Shown one piece after another: positions 11,720 to 23,585 of a DNA stretch of 64,000 nt. The notes under the pieces are model-generated. The model was not told the DNA's origin and did not search any database. It saw only the letters and a program-made list of their open reading frames with translations. The position numbers and the translations under genes are program-made. The stretch lies in contig NC_134825.1 in NCBI RefSeq assembly GCF_004210375.1, forward strand, positions 8,990,001-9,054,000, in the 5' to 3' direction. The number at the start of each line of letters is the position of its first letter. Position 1 is the stretch's first letter. Source of the stretch: Tachypleus tridentatus (Eukaryota > Arthropoda > Merostomata > Xiphosura > Limulidae).

Positions 11720-12187
11720 AAACTAGACAGTCTCTAATAACTGAAGAAGCTGAAGAGTGTGCAACAAAATACTCGGCAGTCTCAAATAAATGAAGGAACT
11801 GAAGAGTGTGCAACAAAATACTAGACAGTCTCAAATAACTGAATGAACTGAAGAGTGTGCAACAGAATACTAGATAGTCTGAAATAACTGAAGGAGCTGA
11901 AGAGTGTGCAACAAAATATTAGACAGTCTCAAATAACTGAATGAACTGAAGAGTGTGCAACAGAATATTAGACAGTCTCAAATAACTGAATGAACTGAAG
12001 AGTGTGCAACAGAATACTAGATAGTCTGAAGGAGCTGAAGAGTGTGCAACAAAATACTAGATAGTCTGAAATAACTGAAGGAGCTAAAGAGTGTGCAACA
12101 AAATGCTAGACAGTCTCAAATAACTGAAGGAACTGAAGAGTGTGCAACAAAATGCTAGACAGTTTCAAATAACTGAAGGTGCTGAAA
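11720..12187. repeat. Minisatellite, unit 49 bp, about 9 copies
   Basis: The unit is CTAGACAGTCTCAAATAACT, GAATGAACTGAAGAGTGTGC, AACAGAATA. One copy (12023-12060) lacks the AAATAACTGAA segment. GAATGAACT and GAAGGAGCT variants intermix. Confidence 0.93.
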
Positions 12188-12292
12188 AGATATTCCTTAC
12201 TATTACCGAAAGCCTTGCACTAGTGCTAGTGTATTCCTGATCATAGATACAAATCTTAAACATTCTACGGTAGGAATTGTATCGTTACCAAT

Positions 12293-12845
12293 ATGGTCCA
12301 TGGCCAGGTAATTAGGGCACTCAACTCGTAATCTGAGGATCGAAGGTTTGAACCCCTGTCACACCAAACTTGTTTTTCCTTTCAGCCGTGAGGACGCTAT
12401 AATATGATAATCAATCCCACTATTCGTTGAGAAATCGTAGTCCAAGAGTTAGCGGTGGGTGGTGATGACTAGCTGCCTTTCTTCTGGTCTTATACTGCTA
12501 AATTAAGGACAGGCCCGACATGGCCAGGTGGGTTAAAGCGTTCGACTCGTAATCTGAAGGTCGCGGGTTCGAATTCCCGTCGCACCAAATACGCTTGCCC
12601 TTTCAGCCATGGGTGCATTATAAAGTTACGGTCAATCCCACTATTCGTTGGTAAAAGAGTAGCCCAAGAGTTGGCGGTGGGTGGTGATGACTAGCTGCCT
12701 TCCCTCTTGTCTTACACTGTTAAATTAGAGATAGCTAGTGCAGATAACCCTCGTGTAGCTTTGCGCAAAATTCACAAACAAACAAATTAGGGACGGCTAG
12801 CGCAATTAACCCTCGCATAGCTTTACGCTAAATTAAAAAACAAAA
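12293..12845 (+). repeat. SINE, family A, interrupted by a second SINE
   Basis: The outer SINE starts TGGTCCATGGCCAGG at 12293 and runs to AAATTAAGGAC at 12511. It resumes at 12784 with AAATTAGGGACGGCTAGCGC and its own tail. The missing middle is a complete second SINE, so this is a nested insertion and not a tandem pair. Confidence 0.85.
12512..12783 (+). repeat. SINE, family A, nested insert
   Basis: A full-length copy from GGCCCGACATGGCCAGGTGG to the ACAAACAAAC tail. It is flanked by AAATTAAGGAC and AAATTAGGGAC, the target-site duplication made from the outer SINE. Confidence 0.88.
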
Positions 12846-13584
12846 AATAGTCTTCATCCAAGGACTATTCAATCAATGTGTATCATCTTTGTACGACTCG
12901 TCTCCACGTGTTTTATTTCTAAACTGATCATATAACACTGAGATGGGTAAAAATTAACCGATCCCTGAAGACTGGTAGTAAGATTAACATCAAGTGTCAT
13001 AGAGGCAGTTTTATAGGTCATCATAATAACTTACACATGAACTAATCGACCAAGTTAGAAACCCCAAAAGCTCAGGTATAGTCAATCCTCATTTTGAACT
13101 ATTGAATGCTACTAGTCAGTAACATCCCCCACCACAAAGGCTTTTTTCATGCTTTTAACAGAATAATTGGACTTATTGTTGCCATTATAACGTCCCTACA
13201 GGTGAATGCACGTAATATTTTTGCTGCACTAAGGTACAAACCTTGGACTTTTCGATACGAAATCCTATCCTATTCCAAAAAGAATGTATCGTGAACTTAT
13301 GTTGTTAAAAGAACAATTCGAGTAGTTTAAGATAAGGGGCATAACAAGAGATTCATCTGAAAGTGCCTCTTAAATAAAGGAGGGAGATATGGCAAAAAGC
13401 TGCTTAAATTGTTATAAGTTATAGAGTAAAATGCAAAACTGATTTCAGCTATGTGAAAACATCTACTTAGATGTAAAAGTAAACACACATAACAACAACA
13501 CATTTTGTACAACCAATTATAGAGGTCGTCCCTTAACATATCCATATTATTTTAGCAGCCGAACTCTTTTGTTTTACGAAAAGT
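12846..13584. other. Intergenic stretch with a possible old repeat
   Basis: The part around 13095-13290 contains CCCCCACCACAAAGGCTTTT, resembling CACCCACCACAAGGGCTTTC near 14005, so both may be remnants of one diverged repeat. No gene was recognised. Confidence 0.3.
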
Positions 13585-13803
13585 TTATTTGTTTGCTTTT
13601 GAATTTCGCGCAAAGCAGATAGTTATCACCACTCACCGCCAACTCTTGGGCTACTCTTTTTACCAACGAATAATGAGATTGACCGTCACATTATAACGTC
13701 CCTACGGCTGAAAGGGCGAGCATGTTTGGTGTGACGAGGATTCGAGCCCGCGACCCTCAGATTACGAGACGAACGTCTTAACCACCTGGCCATGCCAGGC
13801 CAT
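13585..13803 (-). repeat. SINE, family A, with internal deletion
   Basis: The plus strand reads TTGAATTTCGCGCAAAGCAG and then jumps directly to ATCACCACTCACCGCCAACT, lacking the usual middle segment. It ends ACCACCTGGCCATGCCAGGC. GAAAAGT flanks it at 13578 and 13804. Confidence 0.85.
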
Positions 13804-14599
13804 GAAAAGTCTAATAAAGATTTAAGAGAACCATATACTCCACCTATAGGTGGAAAAATTATATTAAATATGGAAATTGTGTTTTTAAACAGAATGCAAC
13901 TTCAGGTACACGGAGCTAAAGGGCTAGGCCAGAGACCCTCTAAGCTTCTGATATAGCCATCACTAATTTTGTGCTTCTGACCATATGGAAAGGACTCAAG
14001 CAGCAGCACACCCACCACAAGGGCTTTCTCTATTTTCTTGAATTGAGTAAAAGTTGTTTTTTTCTAACACACACAGATAGATGTTCGGTGGCATCATGTT
14101 TTCAGTCTCGGACCAGACGATCCACAACTCAACATATTAGAGCACGCCTGACCCCATAAAATACCTCGAAGCCTGACTGTGGAGAAAGGAAATCCCACAA
14201 TAAGCAGATAGTGAGTTAATAATTTAAGTTCTAGATCAAAACCTATCACTTTTAAGATTATCAATTAATATGAGGATATGTTTTGTAAACCCTCCCATAA
14301 AAACTTTAATTAGTAGCTGCAATGTCCCTAAAAGTATACTTGTTTGGATTCTTGATCATTTTGGAATAAATGACCCGTTTGAATACTTAATAAAACTAGA
14401 ATTTAATAGGACCTCTATATATGTAAAAACGTCATCAAAAATAAGTTTGTTGTACAAACAAACATCTGTTACATCCATGTTTTAGCTCTCATAAATCCTG
14501 GAGTTTCACAACACTATCAACCGGAACTGAAGCTTCAACCTAGAGTTCAAAACCTTACCAATGTCAAGAACCTTATTGCCCGTAAATAATGCAGAAACA
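13804..14599. other. Intergenic stretch, nothing secure
   Basis: Short frames at 13971-14159 and 14270-14485 lack any motif or splice support. The CACCACAAGGGCTTT fragment near 14010 may be an old repeat. Confidence 0.3.
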
Positions 14600-15000
14600 T
14601 CTTAATCATAATCAACAATTAAAGCATTTGGGTCATAACTAACATTTAAAGCATCTGGGTCATAACCAACAATTGAAGCATCTGAGTCATAACCAACAAT
14701 TGAAGCATCTGAGTCATAACCAACAATTGAAGCATCTGAGTCATAACCAACAATTAAAGCATCTGGGTCATAACCAACAATTGAAGCATCTGGGTCATAA
14801 CCAACAATTGAAGCATCTGGGTCATAACCAACAATTGAAGCATCTGGGTCATAACCAACAATTGAAGCATCTGAATCATAACCAACAATTGAAGCATCTG
14901 AATCATAACCAACAATTAAAGCATCCGGGTCATAACCAACAATTAAAGCATCCGGGTCATAACCAACAATTGAAGCATCTGAGTCATAACCAACAATTTC
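14600..15000. repeat. Minisatellite, unit 27 bp, about 15 copies
   Basis: The unit is AACCAACAATTGAAGCATCT plus GGGTCAT. Because 27 is a multiple of three, one plus-strand frame stays open and reads KHLSHNQQL over and over (14673-15074). The flanks give no start context, splice sites or recognised domain, so I treat the frame as a by-product of the repeat. Confidence 0.93.
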
Positions 15001-15837
15001 ATAAAATTATTTGTTCGCACTTTCCTGTTACGTTTATTCTTCTTAACAAATCAGCGAGTGATCTGTTAATCTGAGATTAATTAACTTACAAGTACACTAC
15101 AAGAAAGTATAGAAAGTTTCTTAACTAAGAAAATTTTAGAAGTAAATTACTGAAAATAAAACCAATTAAATCAAAATGAATAATCACATGATACACCAGA
15201 TACCTACATTTTGTTTCACCAAAGTCGTGAAAAGTTTTAAGTTAAACTTCGTTGAAGTTCATAGAATGTAAATTTAAAAAAAAAATCGAATAATCATAAA
15301 TAAAAATTACAGCAAACAGAAGTGAGAAATAAAGAACACACTTCTGAAGTACAGAACAATCTGAACGATTTACATTATAAAGAACAACACACTTCTGAAA
15401 TACAGAACAATCTGAACGATATGCGTTCCAGTGTCAAAAAAGGAAAATAAAATTAATCATGTAAAATCACTCAGTTTATGTAACATTTTCACTTTGATAA
15501 ATCACAGGATTTGAGCACTTTTCGTATTCACTTACGGTACAGTTTTTGCACTAAATATTTGATAAATAAGAAATGACAACAAATGTGTATTTAAACTACC
15601 CTAACAAGAGGTTAGCTATCACATAGTGATGACAACAGATAGAGGCTCTGACCATAAAACCTCTCAAAGCCAGAGCTTAATTATTACAAGACAATGTTAA
15701 CAAACGTACGTTATGATCATAGCTCTTATCAGAGAAACAGAAGTTAACTATTGCTTGACGATGACAGAAACATAAAATCTGACCATAACCGTCTTCACAG
15801 CCAGAAATTAACAAGTAGGGAATTGAGAGAGGGGATA
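15001..15837. other. AT-rich stretch with one short direct duplication
   Basis: The duplicated segment at about 15331-15420 contains CACTTCTGAA(G/A)TACAGAAC and AATCTGAACGAT twice. Nothing else was recognised. Confidence 0.5.
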
Positions 15838-15902
15838 CTCATAACGCTACAATTACGAATACGATCCCCACAGGAATCACGGCGTAGATAGCCCATTCTA
15901 CA
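15838..15902 (+). repeat. SINE, family B, fragment
   Basis: ATAACGCTACAATTACGAAT, ACGATCCCCACAGGAATCAC and GTAGATAGCCCATTCTAC align with the central part of family B. Confidence 0.5.
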
Positions 15903-16507
15903 ACAACAACTGGTCACTTATTTCTCGTTAGAATGAAATGATACTGGTGCCTAAAGAATTTTTAGTCGTCTCTACACGTTATCTGCGAAAAAAAACCAAC
16001 TAAACCTTATCCAGCGTAGTTTATATCTCCGACACTTAACGAACAGGACTGATCATTTTTTATTTGTCCTAGTTGTTGTTGTTCATATTTGTCTTCTAAT
16101 TTGAAGTATAATATTCCTAACAAGCTGAATGAGGTAAATTGAATTGGTCGTGTAGTGATTTAATTATTATATTTTCAACTCGTATTTTCAAGTGAATGCG
16201 CTATCAACTGAGACAAAGGATGACTCCACTAACACTTGCTAGTGAGGCACTGTTAACAATTCGAAGTATCAAATCCATAACAGTTCTTTCGTACAGAATG
16301 CGTGAACAAAACGACAACGTTAAGTGTGACTTTAGAAAGAAAAAAGAAACGTGTTAAAATAAATCGACTGATAAACATATACGTATAGGTAGGAAATAAC
16401 CTTTACCCTTCTTACCAGCCGTTAAAGCACTAATTTCACACACAACAGACGATACCGGTTTCGTGACCGTAAAGACACTCCTCGGTGGCTGGAACAGAAA
16501 ATCCAAT

Positions 16508-16622
16508 GTGTTTGTTTGTTTGTTATTAAGCGGAAAGCTGTACCATAAGCTACATGTGCTTAGCCCTCTATATGAATTTAATCTAGAATTTTATAATCAG
16601 TTTGCCGCTGAGCCACCAGGGG
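16508..16622 (-). repeat. SINE, family B, diverged
   Basis: GTTTGTTTGTTTGTTATTAA, GCGGAAAGCTGTACCATAAG and, at the far end, TTTGCCGCTGAGCCACCAGG match the minus-strand tail and head of family B. The middle is badly diverged. A 62-codon plus-strand frame here is therefore SINE-derived. Confidence 0.55.
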
Positions 16623-17534
16623 ACGAAAAAGGATCTTCAGTGAGAAAATGATGAAGGATCTTATCATATAAACATCAACGTTTTTAACTGATAAATGTTT
16701 TACAGCAAAAAACGTGTTGTAAGGCCTAGGCAGTCCGGTAGCACAGACTAACCTATGTTGAATTTTAAACCAGTGATTAATTCTATTCGTACAATTTAGA
16801 CGACACGTAAAGTGACGTCAGTGTTTATACATGCTACGTGAAAATCGAGACAGTCTCATGGCTTTAATTACTTTAAGGATCTAATGTTGTAAATATATCA
16901 GTGAAAAGAGTTCTTTATATCGAGTTTCTGAAAAAAAAAAAAAAAGACAGCAGTGTTGACCTTAATTAAATATCACGATCACGTGAGTGATTACCAGTAT
17001 ATAGATCTAAACAAGCGTGAGTTCCTTTACGAACTAAATTCCAGTAGGTCTTGTCTGAGCTCTTATTGTCTTATCGTTAACCGAGACATTTCTGAGGCGC
17101 GAAGCTTGGATGTTTTGGATTTTATAACGAATGTTGTAGCACTTATAATTTCATACACTTAAATAACATGGTCGTCAATAAAGGCTAACCCTAAAATCTA
17201 CCTTTAGGTCAAGGTCTCGTCAGGAATAATTTCTTTTTTTCCTTCGAATATTTCCCCTTGATCTATAGACGTTTGTTCACTGCTATATAAACAACCATTG
17301 AAACCATGGGCAACACTAAACCTACTGATTCAGCTTCGCTAATGACTGGTTGAAAGAAATTATTCACCAGAAGAAAACTAGAAGTAAACAGTCAAGAAAC
17401 TCAATCCTTGTGCAGTGATGAAAAGGTATGACAGTTGTATATCCAAAGGGTTGTAACAATGATTAACTTTACTCCTAAACTATCGGTTAAAATGATATAT
17501 TTTCAAATAACAACTCCACCCTAACCACATCTTA

Positions 17535-18240
17535 ATGAAATGTATCGAGTACATTGTATACTTCGTTGAGTGGGTTCTATTAAATTATTTGTTGAAAATA
17601 GGGCCGAGTACCCTCCACTTAAAGATAACAAATTGGTTTATTTCTTCCTCAACGTTGGCTCTATGTTACTGTTCCTTGTACATAGTTGTTAGCCCTAGTT
17701 CACAAATGTTTTCACTGTCAAATTCAACAGATTTACTGATACTAGGAATAACGTAAAAATAAATGTAGTTCTACAGTTTTATTGCTACACGATAAGTGAC
17801 AATGATCTAAGTACTTCATTGAATAGCTGGTACTCCACCAACTGAAAACTAACTTTCTGATTAGTTTGCACAAACACTATTTCTTACTCTATCAACAACA
17901 ACTATTCACACACTAAATAGTTTACTTTGGCACTTCCACTTCACTGTTCTAATTTGTATTAATAGTCGATACCTCACTTCTAGAAAATTCATCAAAGTTA
18001 CTAAGTTTTTGTGACATCATTTAAAACATTCTAGACCTGCTTCTATGAATTTATTTATTTTTAGTCTCATACACCCTCAAGCTGACATTTATATAAACAC
18101 ATTGGAAAATTAGCTTATAACGGTGTCTACTTCTTTTATTATGAAGTCTCTTGAATAATTCTAATGCAAAATGATACAACGCTACACTAAAATGCCCAAT
18201 CACCCAGACTTTGTGATTGTTTCCTCTTCCAAGGACCATC
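17535..18240 (-). repeat. LTR-like repeat on the left side of a retrotransposon remnant
   Basis: Blocks such as AAATTATTTGTTGAAAAT, GATAACAAATTGGTTTATTT, CTTGTACATAGTTGTTAGCC and ACATTGGAAAATTAGCTTAT recur in the same order and orientation at 20880-21330 and, in part, at 44050-44720. Lying on both sides of a gag/protease remnant, they are best read as degenerate long terminal repeats. The exact ends cannot be set by eye. Confidence 0.5.
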
Positions 18241-20160
18241 TTATATTTTCTGAAGATGACTTTTTGTACCCGGTCGTCACAAGTTGATCTATCACTAGGA
18301 ATCCACTTGAGGCTCGATCCTTGTTGATCCTTTGGAACTGATATCGAGAGGAATACTGGTCTCCTAAGCAGGTTGTAATTCTGCTGAAAAATTCTTCTTT
18401 GGAGCTACCCAGGTAGTCATCCTATCGATGACACACTTCCAAAGACTGATTATGGTAGATGATCTTTGGCTTGGATAACCTATCCTTCTGACTTTTTTCA
18501 GTACAAAATATAACCCTTTCAAACACTTATTTAACTATGGAGTTTGTTTTCTCATGGAATGATAATTGTTCGGTTATACCATGATGAAATCCAGCTTTAT
18601 CAACATTAATTTTATAATAACCTTTTGTCTTAACACAAGTGGTGTAAAGTCATATGGAACATCCTTCACGTTGTCAAGAGCTTTTCTCAAAACATGCCAG
18701 GTTATTTGGTTCCATTAAGCTCCAGTTACTACAGATTTATTGCTGATAAATACTGGTATGAATATTTCACTTCTTGGTGATATGATGACCATCACCCTGT
18801 TTTCAATGGAAGTTCAGTCTCTGCCTAGCAGTTGTCTTGTAGTAAGTATGAATTTCTTGGGCACCAACTGTAAAGCTATTTGAAGATAGCCTAACATCAC
18901 ATCCATGTCTCTACATTAAAAAGTTCCCAACATGCACACTTCCTCAATGTGAACCACCCACAAATCAAGAGGTGTAGAAAAGCTTCCTACAATGACAGTC
19001 GCTTTAAACTTACCTTTTGCTGGAACTTCTTGTTCACCTGCTATTCGCATTAAATCTTCTTTCTTGATCTTTGATAGTGCTTTCCATTAATAAACTGGGT
19101 GGAGCAAGTGTTGCTGTAGCACAAACATCAATTACCATTCTGCAGTGTTTTTCATTAACTCCCCAGAGACTCATGGACGACTTTCCTAAAATGATGAACC
19201 TCTTATTTCAGATAAATGAAGTATTCTAAGCTGAACTTCGCCATATAAATCTACCTAGTTCCTTCTTTTTATTAAGTGGTTAACTCTTTGTTGATTCTTA
19301 GATCTGACTGGGCTTTGAGATACAATTTTATGATACTGTATCTTTGTCTTAATAACATCTGGTACTTCCTTACTGTCTTGGCTATGATGGTCAGGTCCAC
19401 ATAGTTATAATAGTTACATTATAAGTTCGTATTCCATACAGGCTTTAATCTACAGTTCGTCAAAATATGTCCTTTCAAGTTACACATGAAATACCGATTT
19501 TTCTTGTGGTTTATTTTATTTATTCTGAGTACCTAGCTATCTGATAAATTATTTCACTTTTTAAAACTACTGTCAAATTCTATACTACAGGATCTGATAT
19601 TCCTGTAAATTATAGATCGTGCCTTTTGTAGTTTATCTGCAAATTTAATGTACCCAAGTTCCGCCATCAACTGGAGAGTATCATAGATATACGCCTACAA
19701 TGTTTCAACCTATTTCTCATATTCTCGTTTGTTATGGTACCTGTAAACAAATTTATCATTTTACGTGAAGTACCTGAATAAGCTAACTTTCCAAAACAAT
19801 TCCAAGTTCACCCAAAGTATCTTATTTTCTAAATACCTCCGTTCTGGATCTGTGCTTTGAATACCTTCTTTAGATGTGTCCCTATGAACCTGTTGGATGA
19901 GGTAGCAAACAAAGCTTGATTGATGTTATGGCTCTCAGCTGGAAGAATACTTAATTGGTTTTTTTTTTAAAGTGGTCCTTTTAAATGGGCAGCAAGATGA
20001 ATTATTTTTGTTAATTATTCCATGTATCACTTTGTAAATAATTTCGAACTGAGCCTGATATGTCTCCCATGGTATTTTTCCATCAAAGTTCGTTGGTTGA
20101 TGTGTAACAATCCAACTACGTTCTGGAACTGGATTTGTTACTGACACGGCTTAATCATTC
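18241..20160 (-). pseudogene. Degenerate gypsy-like LTR retrotransposon gag-protease remnant
   Basis: The clearest piece is the gag-like frame at 20147-19935, with NFDGKIPWETYQAQFEIIY, the FDG-x-W-x2-Y-x2-QFE pattern common in Ty3/gypsy-type gag proteins. Lower in the same strand, a damaged zinc-knuckle-like CNLKGHILTNC lies near 19500-19440, followed near 19150 by MVIDVCATATLAPPSLL. This resembles the retropepsin active site, but the expected DTGA is mutated to DVCA. Further pieces (KGKFKATVIVGSF, DVMLGYLQIALQ) fit the rest of a protease domain. Frames are broken by stops and shifts throughout and no convincing reverse transcriptase was seen, so the copy cannot be active. It is flanked by LTR-like repeats. 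Confidence 0.55.
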
Positions 20161-20214
20161 TAGGAAGGACCCGCAGTAACAAATGTAGTTGGTTTAATCT
20201 TACTGTGACTAACA

Positions 20215-21330
20215 TATAAATAAACTTACTTGTCAATTTCAAGATGGAGTCACTGAATACACGCGATAACTGACACTGATCCAAATACTTCACTGAAACT
20301 AAATACTATACTGAATTACTTGCCCTCTTGGTTGAAAATGAATACCTTCGTAATTAGCTTACAGACAGGCCTGGCATGGCCTAGCGCGTTAAGGCGTGCG
20401 CTTCGTTATCTGAGGGTCGCGGGTTCGCGCCAAACATGCTCGCCCTCCCAGCCGTGGGGGCGTTATAATGTTACGGTCAATCCCACTTTTCGTTGGTAAA
20501 AGAGTAGCCCAAGAGTTGGCGGTGGGTGGTGATGACTAGCTGCCTTCCCTCTAGTCTTACACTGCTAAATTAGGAACGGCTAGCACAGATAGCCCTCGAG
20601 TAGCTTTGTGCGAAATTCCAAAACAAACAAGCAAACAAAAGCTTACAGACACACTAACTTCTATTCGATCAACAATCATTTGGAATTCACACGCTTAATA
20701 GTTCACTTTGAAATTCTAATGTTACTTCACTCTACCAACTCATATTTATAACTGATGTCTAACACCTGATATTCGTAGCAGTTACTAGGTATTCATAACG
20801 ACATTAGAACATGTTAGATATTCTGGACTTGCCCACACAAACTAATTTGATCTTAACGTCATTTATCCCTACTTAGCATTAAAATTAAAACATTGGAAAA
20901 TATAGCTTACAACAACGTTCTTTCATTGACTTGGATCTTTCGAATTATTTGACGAAAATTATACGAAGTCGAGTCCACATATGATAACAAATTAATTTAT
21001 TTCTTGCTTAATGTTGATTACAGACTACGATCATTTGTACACGATCGTAAGCCTAAGTTCAAATATAGTTTTTCACTTTCAACAGAAATTGACTGAATAT
21101 ACACAGAAACTAACAAACTTCTCAATTACTGCACATTCTGAAAAGTAATTCAATGTTTCACTGACTGAATGGCACACTGAACTGACTCACTACTACTCAT
21201 ATTTATAACTATCTTTGTTTCTCGATATTTCGTAAAGTTCTTCGATCATCACAACATCATTATTAACAGCTCCCTCTAGTTAATATATACATTAAAACAA
21301 TGAAAATATAGCTTATGGTGTATTTGATTT
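20215..21330 (-). repeat. LTR-like repeats on the right side of the retrotransposon remnant
   Basis: It begins with ACGCGATAACTGACACTGAT, homologous to ACACGATAAGTGACAATGAT at 17787. After the embedded SINE it continues through ACATTGGAAAATATAGCTTA at 20893 and GATAACAAATTAATTTATTT. A related AACAATGAAAATATAGCTTA occurs again at about 21297, so the block holds more than one LTR unit, partly in tandem. Confidence 0.5.
20368..20639 (+). repeat. SINE, family A, young subfamily, perfect target-site duplication
   Basis: It starts GGCCTGGCATGGCC and ends in CAAACAAGCAAACAAA. AGCTTACAGACA occurs intact on both sides (20356-20367 and 20640-20651). It shares with the copies at 23586 and 31266 the body CCGTGGGGG and the tail CTTTGTGCGAAATTCC, so these three look like the most recent insertions. 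Confidence 0.92.
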
Positions 21331-22299
21331 ACATTAAAAATTGATAACTGGCAACTTTTGCGAAGGACGATTTATTTATTTTATTACTTTAATCACAATA
21401 TCTTTTTTTTATTGCGTTCGTTTCATTAAAAACACTTGAGTGGAAAACGATTATTCTTTCTTCAGTAAACGTTAAAAATGACCGCAGCTTGTCTGACAAA
21501 TGTATACATACACAGAAGCCTCCAAAGTATATATTTAAATATACATTTGTTTATTTATTAGAGATACTGCTAAACACTTATCTTATGCCTACTGTTAGAT
21601 AATTGTAATGTTATTTTGAATTCAAACAAAACGCTAGTTTCAAAATCCAGTGTTGGGAAATAAGAAAGTTTAAATGAGAGAACAACATAATATGAACAAA
21701 AACAATGACAAACAAACAGTGAAACACTGGTTGTCTTATTTATAAAATATTGTTTATTAGGTTAGTCTAACGAAAACGACACTTCGAATAATCAAGTATG
21801 ACCTAGGAAATATTAATATAATAATATAGAACAGTATTAAAGTGTGTAAGTAACTGTAGCGATTTACTTGTCTTGAACATTTGCGGTACGTTATGTGAAC
21901 TTCCTGTAGGATAGGTTAAGCTAGATATGTATGTCTTCAAACATGCAGAAACCTCCGCCTTAAGGACTTAACCTATTAACCTCATTACATAATAATATAC
22001 AAGTTGTACTGAGGTAACACTCACTCCACAGCAAAAGCTATTTTAAGAATGTATCACGCATGCGTCAAATTGTTTTCAGCCGCACATATTAGTTCATAAG
22101 TGAAAAGAGGCTAAGAATTCAAATATTTTCAGTACTACGCTATTAACTGGACAAGCCGTACAGATGTTTACAAAGATTGGCATTGTATTTTTTTCTCACA
22201 CAAAAACAAAATAGAAAGTCACTAATCTATGAACAGTTATTGTAAAAACTTAAGTCACTTAAATGAAGACCTCGAATCAGGTAATTAATAAAGTGTTTT
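21331..22299. other. AT-rich stretch, nothing recognised
   Basis: No coding, array or transposon signature was seen. Confidence 0.4.
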
Positions 22300-22430
22300 A
22301 AAGGTTTGTTTGTCTGCAGTTAAGCACAAAGCAACACAATGGGTTATCTCGTGATGATGATAAACCAACTTGAAGTGCGTGTGTTATCTTTTAACAAAGC
22401 CACAGAGCTATCTGCTGAGCCCACCTCTTG
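22300..22430 (-). repeat. Two adjoining SINE fragments (families B and C)
   Basis: The first part, GTTTGTCTGCAGTTAAGCAC to ATGGGTTATC, is a family B tail. The second, AACAAAGCCACAGAGCTATC then TGCTGAGCCCACC, matches the family C pattern also seen at 32315 and 42495. Confidence 0.5.
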
Positions 22431-22440
22431 AAGTAAACAC

Positions 22441-22553
22441 GTATCTTAAGACGGTTAACCTGAAGACGACCTAAGAAGGTCGAAACGTCGTTCTCTGCTT
22501 TATTTTAAAAAAGCTTTTAATACCCATACCAGCCGTCTTGAGATACAATGTAT
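22441..22553 (+). mobile_element. Solo fragment of a Penelope-type terminal repeat with hammerhead-like motif
   Basis: The sequence GTTAACCTGAAGACGACC, loop, GGTCGAAACGTCGTTCTC, then TTTTAATACCCATACCAGCC matches the outer parts of both terminal repeats of the Penelope-like element at 45226-46309. It carries CTGAAGA, a short hairpin (GACC/GGTC) and GAAAC, the order of conserved core segments in a hammerhead ribozyme. An outer 14-bp stem joins GTATCTTAAGACGG (22441) and CCGTCTTGAGATAC (22533) with one G-U pair. Ribozyme activity is inferred; a valid cleavage site was not confirmed. Confidence 0.6.
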
Positions 22554-22562
22554 CATTAGTAC

Positions 22563-22643
22563 TCTTTCCCACCACGAGTATCGAAACGAGGTTTCTAGCG
22601 TTGTACATCCGTGTGAACATACCGCTGTGCCGTTGGAGGGCGC
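22563..22643 (-). repeat. SINE, family B
   Basis: CCACCACGAGTATCGAAACG, GGTTTCTAGCGTTGTA and ACCGCTGTGCCGTTGGAGGG are the minus-strand head of family B. Confidence 0.65.
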
Positions 22644-23310
22644 ATTTTAAAAATACATTTTAAAAGAGAGACAAAATTGTCACACAGTAAGTTTTAAAGT
22701 GTTATTAAAAAATTAACTCAACCATTATCTTATGGGTTTGAGGATGAAGAAACTCGACGCCGTTTGATAAAATGGTGACAGTTTTTTTTTTTACTATTTT
22801 ATGTCAATGCATTTTGATAATCGTAGATAACAGGAAATACCTAACACTGATCTCACTATCTGTGTAACTATACAATCACTTAAAGAACTAAAAACTAGCT
22901 CAGTGCTTCTTTAATTCTTGTAGTTATAGCCTTGTTAATAGCTATTCCGCCAACTACTTCGATCATTAAAATTCATAAACATTCTAAGGCTGTTTTCATA
23001 TACTTACATGATCTTAACGTTACGCGCGCTATAGTGAACAAACAAATGTTATGAATGATACGTTCATTGTTTTAATTTAAATGTTTAACAGAAGACGTTT
23101 GTCGTTACTAAATGTTGTCCTACAATACCTAGAATGTTCAGTGAATGTAAAAGATTGTTAGACAACAAAATATGTAGAAATACACGTCCACAGTTAGTTT
23201 AGAGACAGTAATTAAGTATTCACTAAAAGCTATCGAGTTTGTTTGTTTTTCTGTTAGTGGATTATTTGCTGAGTTGTGTGTTTAATTATCTAGCAGAGCT
23301 AATGATTAAG

Positions 23311-23549
23311 TTTGGTTTGTTTTGAATTTCGCGCAAAGCTACACGAGGGCTATCTGCGTTACCAGTCTCTAATTTAGCAGTGTAAGACCCATCGCCAACT
23401 CTTGGGCTACTCTTTTACCAACGAATAGTGGGATTGACCGTCGCATTATAACGCTTCCACGGCTGAAAAGGCGAGCATGTTTGGTGTGTCGGGGATCCGA
23501 ACCCTCGGATTGCGAGTCGAGTGCCTTAACCATCTGGCCATGCCGGGTC
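23311..23549 (-). repeat. SINE, family A
   Basis: It runs from TTTGGTTTGTTTTGAATTTC to CCATCTGGCCATGCCGGGTC. It is flanked by AATGATTAAG and AATTATTAAG, a near-perfect target-site duplication. The AAGACTAGAGGGAAGGCAGC part is deleted. Confidence 0.85.
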
Positions 23550-23585
23550 AATTATTAAGCTAGGCATACATCTTCCAGTGTAGTA

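Noticed and set aside
14673-15074. 133-codon frame repeating KHLSHNQQL
   Set aside because: It is the translation of the 27-bp array, without start context, signal, domain or splice evidence.
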